Source: Lachnospiraceae bacterium
GTDB taxonomy: Bacteria > Bacillota_A > Clostridia > Lachnospirales > Lachnospiraceae
Assembly (NCBI GenBank): GCA_017464045.1
Contig: JAFUEG010000091.1
Span: forward strand, 1 to 9,343
Direction of reading: 5' to 3'
DNA length: 9,343 bases
Each line of letters begins with the position of its first letter. The first letter of the stretch is position 1. The position numbers and the translations under genes were made by a program. Shown one piece after another: positions 1 through 4,764 of this stretch. A model generated the notes under the pieces. The model was given only the letters and a program-made list of their open reading frames with translations, did no database searches and had not been told where the DNA came from.

Positions 1-26
1 ACAATATATAATTTGCGAAAATAAAA

Positions 27-97
27 AGCGGGTGATGGGAATCGAACCCACGTATCTAGCTTGGAAGGCTAGTGTTCTACCATTGAACTACACCCGC
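27..97 (-). tRNA. tRNA-Gly (anticodon UCC)
   Basis: The minus strand folds into a complete 71-nt cloverleaf. The acceptor stem pairs GCGGGTG (91-97) with CACCCGC (28-34), with discriminator U at 27. The D arm is GTTC...GAAC. The anticodon stem is CTAGC/GCTAG with loop CTTCCAA, giving anticodon UCC, which reads glycine GGA codons. The T arm is GTGGG-TTCGATT-CCCAT with one G-U closing pair. No 3' CCA is encoded (24-26 are AAA on the plus strand), so CCA must be added after transcription. It lies 30 bp downstream of tRNA-Pro and probably shares its transcript. No terminator is visible in the 26 bp left of it, so the tRNA operon may continue beyond the window. Confidence 0.97.
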
Positions 98-127
98 ATG
101 TTATATATGCATATAAGTGCTTTTTAG

Positions 128-202
128 TCGGGGTGACAGGATTCGAACCTGCGACCTCCTGATCCCAAATCAGGCGCTCTAGCCAAGCTGAGCCACACCC
201 CG
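128..202 (-). tRNA. tRNA-Pro (anticodon UGG)
   Basis: This is a 75-nt cloverleaf on the minus strand. The acceptor stem pairs CGGGGTG (196-202) with CACCCCG (129-135), with discriminator A at 128. The D arm is GCTC...GAGC. The anticodon stem is CCTGA/TCAGG with loop TTTGGGA, giving anticodon UGG, the wobble-reading proline tRNA. The T arm is GCAGG-TTCGAAT-CCTGT. No CCA is encoded (the complement of 125-127 is CTA). It is the first gene after the consensus promoter at 257-285 and is followed by tRNA-Gly, so the two probably form a short tRNA operon processed by RNase P and the 3' maturation enzymes. Confidence 0.97.
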
Positions 203-256
203 ATGGAATCTTTATGTTAAACGATTTTATGTATCCCATCGCTTGACGCAAGACAT

Positions 257-285
257 ATTATATTATAACCAAATATTATTGTCAA
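257..285 (-). promoter_or_regulatory. Perfect-consensus sigma-A-type promoter of the tRNA-Pro/tRNA-Gly operon
   Basis: On the minus strand the -35 box TTGACA (280-285) and the -10 box TATAAT (257-262) both match the housekeeping consensus at all six positions, with an exact 17-bp spacer. A second overlapping TATAAT sits 5 bp nearer the -35 box, at a poor spacing of 12. Transcription should start near 250, leaving a leader of about 48 nt before the 5' end of tRNA-Pro at 202. The DNA just upstream (289-304) is an A/T tract of the kind that works as an UP element. Such promoters are typical of stable RNA operons. Confidence 0.9.
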
Positions 286-288
286 CAA

Positions 289-304
289 CTTTTTTTAAAA
301 AAAG
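289..304. repeat. 16-bp perfect A/T palindrome upstream of the tRNA promoter
   Basis: CTTTTTTT followed by AAAAAAAG forms a perfect palindrome starting 4 bp upstream of the tRNA promoter -35 box. The surrounding 286-322 is almost pure A/T. It is best read as an UP-element-like or intrinsically bent activating tract. It is not a terminator for the upstream gene, which already has one at 352-386. Confidence 0.5.
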
Positions 305-351
305 CAAAGTTTTTTATACCACTTTCTTTTCTCAAGACGTCATTATTTTAT

Positions 352-386
352 AAAGAAAAACAGGAGGGTAATTTCTTATCCTCCTG
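352..386 (-). terminator. Intrinsic terminator of the small membrane protein gene (422-703)
   Basis: A 10-bp stem with one G-T wobble (361-370 with 377-386; core CAGGAGG/CCTCCTG) encloses a 6-nt loop. On the minus strand it is followed directly by TTTTTCTTT (352-360). It lies 36 bp downstream of the stop codon at 422 and separates that gene from the tRNA promoter. Confidence 0.9.
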
Positions 387-421
387 CTATATAGATGATT
401 ATTTAATTATATACTTATAAA

Positions 422-703
422 TTACTCTTCAGTATCTTCCTTAGGCTCTTCTGCAGGAGCTTCGTCATCCTCGTCATCAAAGAAACTGTCATCGAAATCA
501 TCATCGAAATCATCAAAATCATCAAGATAATCCGGTGTAAGATACTTATAAACCGCTACACAGATTCCTACAATTATAGTAATAACACCTACGATAATAG
601 CTACAGCTAAAAACGCATTTTTAGCTTCTTCAACACAATCATCCTTCTGTACAATCTTAACTTCATCACAATTTCTGCACATAACCAAATACCTCTCTTT
701 CAT
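422..703 (-). CDS. Small single-pass membrane protein with CxxC N-terminus and DDF-repeat acidic tail
   Basis: This is a 93-residue protein that I do not recognise as a named family. The N-terminal 28 residues carry C9-R-N-C12 and C23, a possible half zinc knuckle. Residues 29-52 are a clear hydrophobic helix (rich in A, I, V and G). Residues 58-93 are strongly acidic, with DDF units at 61-72 and then a D/E-rich stretch. There is no cleavable signal, so it is probably a membrane-anchored protein; which side the acidic tail faces is not decidable here. The start at 703 has AAGGA 9 nt upstream. A second start at M8 (682) has its own GAGAGG about 9 nt upstream and would give a protein beginning MCRNC. 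It has its own promoter (748-776) and terminator (352-386), so it looks monocistronic. Its position downstream of pcrA says nothing about function. Confidence 0.75.
   Translation of the reverse strand: MKERYLVMCRNCDEVKIVQKDDCVEEAKNAFLAVAIIVGVITIIVGICVAVYKYLTPDYLDDFDDFDDDFDDSFFDDEDDEAPAEEPKEDTEE
461..523 (-). repeat. Low-complexity 9-bp repeat encoding the DDF acidic tail
   Basis: Within the small membrane protein gene, codons for residues 61-72 are near-tandem copies of GAT-GAT-TTC/T, followed by Asp/Glu/Phe codons up to residue 81. Such arrays can gain or lose in-frame units by slippage, so tail length may differ between strains. Confidence 0.6.
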
Positions 704-747
704 ACATTTTTATCCTTGTTCTTGTCCAAACAAAGAACCATGGACGT

Positions 748-776
748 ATTATAACATATTTTTTCTATTATTTCTA
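748..776 (-). promoter_or_regulatory. Promoter of the small membrane protein gene, extended -10
   Basis: On the minus strand TATAAT (748-753) is preceded by TG plus one base, an extended -10 element. At 17 bp upstream is TAGAAA (771-776), a 4-of-6 match to TTGACA. The expected start point near 741 gives a leader of about 38 nt. The 704-919 spacer otherwise shows no gene. Confidence 0.7.
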
Positions 777-856
777 CTCAAAATAATATTATTTTATTAA
801 AATATAAGTAATATAAGATTATTGCCTGTTATTTATGCATTTAAATCATTATGAGC

Positions 857-885
857 AAAGATATTCCGCTTATATAAATATCTTT
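857..885 (-). other. Inverted repeat downstream of pcrA, possible weak terminator
   Basis: AAAGATATT (857-865) and AATATCTTT (877-885) form a perfect 9-bp stem around an 11-nt loop, 34 bp after the pcrA stop. On the minus strand no U-tract follows (GCTCATAATG), so it is not a canonical intrinsic terminator. It may act as a 3'-end stabiliser or a weak, factor-assisted terminator. Confidence 0.35.
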
Positions 886-953
886 TATTTTCACAAATGA
901 AGTAAACTATATCTTATACTTAAAGTTTCTTCATTTTCACAAGTGAAGCAAAC
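884..953 (-). repeat. Partial direct repeat of the pcrA 3' end beyond its stop codon
   Basis: Positions 884-907 match 930-953 at 21 of 24 bases, with a period of 46 bp. The right copy encodes the last residues of PcrA (763-771, FASLVKMKK). The left copy lies past the stop codon (920-922) and would read FTSFVKIKD, but it is out of frame because 46 is not a multiple of three. It looks like a small decayed tandem duplication. Confidence 0.6.
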
Positions 954-3238
954 ATTTTCTTTTCTCCAACTCTTTCAAAATCAACAGTAATCTCCTTATC
1001 ACTTCCGGCAGGAACAACCGATACAATCGTTCCGGTTCCGAATTTGATATGTCTCACCTTATCTCCTACTGCATAATCCAAGGATGATGAATCTCCCATT
1101 GGAAATGCTTTTCCAAATCCGGGATTGGCTGAAGGATTACTTCCAAAAGATTTTTTAGCATAAGGATTATTTTTTCCGTAATCATTCTGATTTGTTTTTG
1201 GCCTGCCAAATCCTATATTGGATATAGGTTTTTTAATTACACTTTGACCAAATCCTCCACCAAAACCTATACTGAAGCTTCCTCCTCTTATGTCATCAGA
1301 GTCTTCCGACAAGTCACCGGATTTATCTATATATTCATCTGATATTTCATCTATAAATCTTGAAATATTGGAATAGCAGGTATTTCCTCTTATCATCCTC
1401 TGACGGGCTGCCGAAAGATAAAGTTCCTTCATCGCTCTAGTTATACCGACATAGCAGAGTCTTCTTTCCTCTTCCACAGCATCCGGATCATCAGAATCCA
1501 TAGACATCTGACTTGGGAAAAGACCTTCCTCCATGCCACCTATAAATACACAGGAAAACTCAAGTCCCTTTGCACTATGAAGTGTCATAAGCGTGACCTT
1601 TTCTCCATCCTCATCACCTTCATCTACATCCGCAACTAAAGATATATCCTCAAGAAGCTCGGTTAGATTAGGGTTTTCTGCCTCTTCCTCATATTTAACA
1701 ATTTTATTTTTAAGTTCCTCTATATTTTCTATACGCGCCTTTGCCTCGGCAGTTCCTTCTGCCAAAAGTTCCTCCATATAACCGGTCTTTTCAAGCAATG
1801 CATCATAGACCTCGCTTATAAATACTCCCTCTTCATCAAGCATACCCTTAAGCTCATCTATAAGAGAAGCAAATTTCTTGATTTTATCTGCTGCCCTTGA
1901 CATGCCCGGTACCTCATCTATATCAACAACCACATCATAAAAATTAATGCCATTATCTATAGCAAAATCATTCATCTTATTTATCGTTGTATCTCCTATA
2001 CCTCTCTTTGGCACATTTATAACTCTCTTAACTGCAGTATCATCACTTGGATTTACAAGTATCTTTAGATAACTGACCATATCCCTGATTTCTCTTCTGG
2101 AATAAAAGTTTGTACCACCATAAAGTTTATACGGAATGTTTTCATATATAAGTTTTTCTTCAAATACACGTGATTGATTATTGGTTCTGTAAAGAATTGC
2201 TATATCATCGAAACTTATCCCCTGTCTGTTTAATGAGCGTATTTTCATGGCAATCCTTTCAGCCTCATCATACTCATTGGCATACCTTGTAAATTTTACT
2301 TTTTCACCCTCTTCGTTTTCAGTCCAAAGTTTCTTTTCTTTTCTGCCTTCATTATTGGCTATAACACTATTTGCAGCATTTAATATATTAGATGTGGAGC
2401 GATAATTTTGCTCAAGTCTTATAACCTTGGCATCAGGATATGTATCCTCAAAATTAAGTATATTATAAATATTGGCACCTCTAAATTTATATATACTCTG
2501 GTCATCGTCTCCTACCACACAAAGGTTTTTATACTTTGCGGCAAGCTGTTTTACCAATATAAACTGTGTGTGATTTGTGTCCTGATACTCATCTACCATA
2601 ATATACCTAAATCTCTCCTGGTATTCTGCAAGTGCATCAGGATTTGTTTCAAATAAAAAAATAGTCTGATATATTAAATCATCAAAATCAAGAGCATTAT
2701 TACTCTTTAATCTCTTTTGATATTCTCTGTATATATTGGCAATCTGCTGATCACGAAAGCTTGCGGCATGCTCACGTTCATAATCATCAGGTGACATATA
2801 ATTTTCTTTTGCCTTTGATATAACTGCAAGCATAGCTTTTTCCGGATATAGTTTTGGGTCAAGGTTAAGATACTTTACAACCTCTTTCATAACAACCTTT
2901 TGCTCATCGGTATCATATATGGAAAAATCTCTTGTTCCTCCAATTTTATCAATATGCTTTCTTAAAATCCTTACGCACATCGAATGAAATGTGCTTACCC
3001 ATATACTTTCTGAACCATACCCTACCAGATTATCTACTCTTTCGCGCATTTCATTTGCTGCCTTGTTTGTAAATGTGATGGCAAGAATATTATATGGATT
3101 AACCCCAACTTCATCTATAAGATATGCGATTCTATGTGTAATCACCCTTGTTTTTCCACTTCCTGCTCCCGCAAGTATAAGGAGCGGACCTTCTGTATAA
3201 CAGCATGCCTCCTGCTGTTTGTCATTTAATCCCTGCAA
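920..3238 (-). CDS. pcrA: ATP-dependent DNA helicase PcrA (UvrD/Rep, superfamily 1A)
   Basis: This is a 3'-to-5' DNA helicase of 772 residues acting in nucleotide-excision repair, replication-transcription conflict relief and removal of RecA filaments. All SF1A motifs are present in order: Q motif (L4-C12), Walker A GAGSGKT (24-30), Ia TFTNKAA (55-61), Ib STFHSMC (82-88), II VDEYQDTN (215-222), III VVGDDDQSIYKFRGA (241-255), IV LEQNYRS (275-281), V VTLMTLHSAKGLEF (548-561) and VI EEERRLCYVGITRA (589-602). A Gly/Asn/Phe-rich linker (about 645-715) with four GFG motifs leads to a C-terminal Tudor-like domain (about 720-772, VGDKVRHIKFGTGTIVSV), which in PcrA/UvrD binds RNA polymerase. The start is TTG, with AGGAGG 6 nt upstream; the next in-frame Met (63) would cut off the Q motif and Walker A. 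The length is slightly above the usual 720-750, owing to the linker. It lies directly downstream of the purE terminator with no clear promoter of its own. Confidence 0.97.
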   Translation of the reverse strand: MQGLNDKQQEACCYTEGPLLILAGAGSGKTRVITHRIAYLIDEVGVNPYNILAITFTNKAANEMRERVDNLVGYGSESIWVSTFHSMCVRILRKHIDKIGGTRDFSIYDTDEQKVVMKEVVKYLNLDPKLYPEKAMLAVISKAKENYMSPDDYEREHAASFRDQQIANIYREYQKRLKSNNALDFDDLIYQTIFLFETNPDALAEYQERFRYIMVDEYQDTNHTQFILVKQLAAKYKNLCVVGDDDQSIYKFRGANIYNILNFEDTYPDAKVIRLEQNYRSTSNILNAANSVIANNEGRKEKKLWTENEEGEKVKFTRYANEYDEAERIAMKIRSLNRQGISFDDIAILYRTNNQSRVFEEKLIYENIPYKLYGGTNFYSRREIRDMVSYLKILVNPSDDTAVKRVINVPKRGIGDTTINKMNDFAIDNGINFYDVVVDIDEVPGMSRAADKIKKFASLIDELKGMLDEEGVFISEVYDALLEKTGYMEELLAEGTAEAKARIENIEELKNKIVKYEEEAENPNLTELLEDISLVADVDEGDEDGEKVTLMTLHSAKGLEFSCVFIGGMEEGLFPSQMSMDSDDPDAVEEERRLCYVGITRAMKELYLSAARQRMIRGNTCYSNISRFIDEISDEYIDKSGDLSEDSDDIRGGSFSIGFGGGFGQSVIKKPISNIGFGRPKTNQNDYGKNNPYAKKSFGSNPSANPGFGKAFPMGDSSSLDYAVGDKVRHIKFGTGTIVSVVPAGSDKEITVDFERVGEKKMFASLVKMKKL

Positions 3239-3250
3239 TTTTTTCCTCCT
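3236..3250 (-). promoter_or_regulatory. Strong ribosome binding site and TTG start of pcrA
   Basis: AGGAGG (3245-3250) lies 6 nt upstream of TTG (3236-3238) on the minus strand. This spacing, and the need to include the Q motif starting at residue 4, fixes TTG as the start. A perfect Shine-Dalgarno with a weak initiator suggests deliberately moderate translation. Confidence 0.85.
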
Positions 3251-3271
3251 TAAATTATAATCTTTCCCACT

Positions 3272-3300
3272 AAAAAACCGGGTCAGTAATCACTAACCCG
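3272..3300 (-). terminator. Intrinsic terminator of purE
   Basis: The minus strand forms a 9-bp stem, CGGGTTAGT with ACTGACCCG (3279-3300), with one U-G wobble and the 4-nt loop GATT. It is followed by G and then TTTTTT (3272-3277). It lies 22 bp after the purE stop and only 33 bp before the pcrA start, so it also limits read-through into pcrA. Confidence 0.9.
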
Positions 3301-3322
3301 ATTAATGATTAACTAACAATAC

Positions 3323-3811
3323 CTAAGAAAATTTTGCAATTATTTCTTCATTTGCCTTCATTGCATCATTTTCCATCTGCTTACGATAATCAATAAGCTT
3401 TGCCTTTAACTCCTCATGCTTTATCGCCATAATCTCCAATGCGAGATATGCCGCATTTTTTCCTCCGTTTATCGCAACAGTTGCAACAGGGATTCCTGAC
3501 GGCATCTGCACTATGGAATAAAGTGCATCTGTTCCATCAAGAACAGAACCCGAAAGCGGGACTCCTATTACAGGAAGTACGGTCATACTTGCAACAACTC
3601 CAGGAAGTGCTGCCGCCATACCTGCTGCTGCTATTATTACCTCTGTACCATTTGAATTTGCTTCTTCAATAAACGTCGCAAGACCCGCATGCGCCCTGTG
3701 TGCTGAAAGGCACCTTACATCTACATCAACGCCATAATCCTTAAGTATACTTACTGCCGGCTCAATCTTGCTCATATCACTTGTTGAACCCATAATAACT
3801 GCTGCTCTCAT
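3323..3811 (-). CDS. purE: N5-carboxyaminoimidazole ribonucleotide mutase, PurE class I
   Basis: This 162-residue cytoplasmic enzyme of de novo purine synthesis converts N5-CAIR to CAIR, using the N5-CAIR made by PurK. The length is normal for class I. Visible family motifs are the N-terminal phosphate-binding loop GSTSDM (8-13), SAHR (36-39) with the catalytic-site histidine H38, AAGMAAALPGVVA (62-74), GVPLSG (83-88), and DALYSIVQMPSGIPVATVAI (95-114), followed by NGGKNAAYLA (115-124). After SAHR it reads AHA where many homologues have TPD. ATG at 3811 has GGAG 7 nt upstream. The upstream neighbour on the same strand is the unknown gene at 3916-4467, 104 bp away with no terminator between, so the two may be cotranscribed. 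No other pur gene is visible in the window, and I see no PurBox or purine riboswitch in the leader. Confidence 0.96.
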   Translation of the reverse strand: MRAAVIMGSTSDMSKIEPAVSILKDYGVDVDVRCLSAHRAHAGLATFIEEANSNGTEVIIAAAGMAAALPGVVASMTVLPVIGVPLSGSVLDGTDALYSIVQMPSGIPVATVAINGGKNAAYLALEIMAIKHEELKAKLIDYRKQMENDAMKANEEIIAKFS

Positions 3812-3915
3812 AAAATTACTCCTAACACATTTTTATTCTACTTCAGTTTCATACAAGCCAGTCCATAAAAATCATAATTTATCCACTCGCTTATCTTAAA
3901 ATAATGTTCATATTA

Positions 3916-4467
3916 CTACATCGTCTGCCCGCCGTTTCTTGCATCTACAGACTGAACAACGCTTGCAAAATTACTCTTAACGGCATTGGCAACCTGATCT
4001 GAATATCCGAAAATTATGCCCGGCCTTACAGGTGAAAGTACCTGCTGAAGTTCAGTAATTGCCACATCACATGGACGTTTCTTTGAAAAACCTCCTGTTG
4101 TTGCCAAACCAAGATTATGAGATTCTCCATCTCTTGTAACAGCCAATAGACTATGCTGCTTGCTGTATGGTATAAAATTCATACGCATGGTTGTTATACT
4201 TCCGTAAACCCAGATTAAATTTCTTGTAGGTATTACAAATAAAGCATGATTAGTCATATAAAGAATTGCTGTCTGTGTAACATACGCATTCATAATCTTT
4301 TTAGCATACGGAACCTGCTGTTCAAGACTCACAACTTCTTCCTGAGTAATGGTTCTCCAGCTTTCCTCTGATCTTTCCAACAGCTTTTTATTGAGTGCCG
4401 CTTTTCTGACTCCGCCAAGACTATTGGCAAAATTATTTAAATTAGGATAATTTGATAAATCTATCAT
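3916..4467 (-). CDS. Soluble protein of unknown function, DUF6709 / PH-like resemblance
   Basis: This 183-residue protein has no signal peptide or membrane helix. An N-terminal helical, charged part (about 20-60) precedes a segment with alternating strands (about 64-125): TQTAILYMTNHALFVIP, then NLIWVYGSIT, then NFIPYSKQHSLLAVTRDG and SHNLGLATTG. The pattern of a display strand followed by IP.xxLIWVY and NFIP resembles, from memory, the clostridial DUF6709 group and bacterial PH-like folds, but without the membrane segment I associate with that group. The tail (about 133-175) looks helical. The function is unknown and I do not assign one. ATG at 4467 is preceded by GGTGAGGG at about 7 nt. A good promoter lies at 4539-4568, and purE follows 104 bp downstream. 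Confidence 0.75.
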   Translation of the reverse strand: MIDLSNYPNLNNFANSLGGVRKAALNKKLLERSEESWRTITQEEVVSLEQQVPYAKKIMNAYVTQTAILYMTNHALFVIPTRNLIWVYGSITTMRMNFIPYSKQHSLLAVTRDGESHNLGLATTGGFSKKRPCDVAITELQQVLSPVRPGIIFGYSDQVANAVKSNFASVVQSVDARNGGQTM

Positions 4468-4538
4468 TGTTTTTCCCTCACCTTTTCATATTGTACATAC
4501 AAAACATATATGTCAGATTTTACAATTAGACATGTCCT

Positions 4539-4568
4539 ATTATAATACTTTATGTACTGATATTTCAA
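4539..4568 (-). promoter_or_regulatory. Promoter of the 183-residue gene (and probably purE)
   Basis: On the minus strand TTGAAA (4563-4568, 5 of 6) and TATAAT (4539-4544, 6 of 6) are separated by 18 bp. The start point would fall near 4532, inside the 8-bp palindrome GACATGTC (4529-4536). This gives a leader of about 65 nt that also contains a second palindrome, ACATATATGT (4504-4513). Palindromes at and just after the start point are possible operator sites, but no regulator can be named. Confidence 0.75.
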
Positions 4569-4594
4569 TAAATATATTTTTTTTGTTTCAACTT

Positions 4595-4623
4595 AATAAT
4601 TGCTTTGGCTCAAAGCAATTATT
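4595..4623. repeat. Perfect 13-bp inverted repeat in the divergent intergenic region
   Basis: AATAATTGCTTTG (4595-4607), a 3-nt spacer GCT, and its exact reverse complement CAAAGCAATTATT (4611-4623). It lies 26 bp upstream of the -35 box of the minus-strand promoter and about 80 bp upstream of the plus-strand -10 box. Neither strand has a T-tract after the stem (minus: AAGTTGAAAC, plus: GATATATAAC), so it does not look like a terminator. An operator or a small palindromic insertion are the remaining readings. Confidence 0.65.
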
Positions 4624-4702
4624 GATATATAACATACTTAGAACAAAACCTACTTTTTGAATATACAAAGTATATATTTTACTTCTTATTTCCTTAATTA
4701 TA

Positions 4703-4711
4703 TGTTAAAAT
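4703..4711 (+). promoter_or_regulatory. Weak extended -10 promoter of the GGDEF-EAL gene
   Basis: TG-T-TAAAAT (TG at 4703-4704, hexamer 4706-4711) is an extended -10 with a 5-of-6 hexamer. The -35 position at 17 bp spacing is only TTCTTA (4683-4688, 3 of 6), so activity would rest on the extended -10 or an activator. The predicted leader is about 47 nt. No c-di-GMP riboswitch fold is apparent in it. Confidence 0.4.
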
Positions 4712-4764
4712 ATAAATGTTATTTATTTCTTTAAACAATTACAAAAAAATTTTGGGGTGTTACA

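Noticed and set aside
69..251. 60-codon minus-strand open frame
   Set aside because: It runs straight through both tRNA genes and their leader, so it is a chance frame over structured RNA sequence.
1593..3200. Plus-strand open frames at 1593-1781, 2408-2656 and 2991-3200
   Set aside because: All lie antisense inside pcrA, have low-complexity translations and no translation signals.
3254..3259. TATAAT as a pcrA promoter
   Set aside because: The start point would fall on the Shine-Dalgarno, and no -35 hexamer exists at 15-19 bp; the expected place is occupied by the terminator stem.
4504..4536. LexA-type operator at the ACATATATGT and GACATGTC palindromes
   Set aside because: The half-sites and spacing do not match the Gram-positive GAAC-N4-GTTC box; they are kept only as unnamed palindromes in the promoter note.
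4712..4764. c-di-GMP riboswitch in the leader of the GGDEF-EAL gene
   Set aside because: The leader is about 50 nt of A/T-rich sequence without the paired helices or conserved GCAAAGCC-type core expected of class I or II aptamers.
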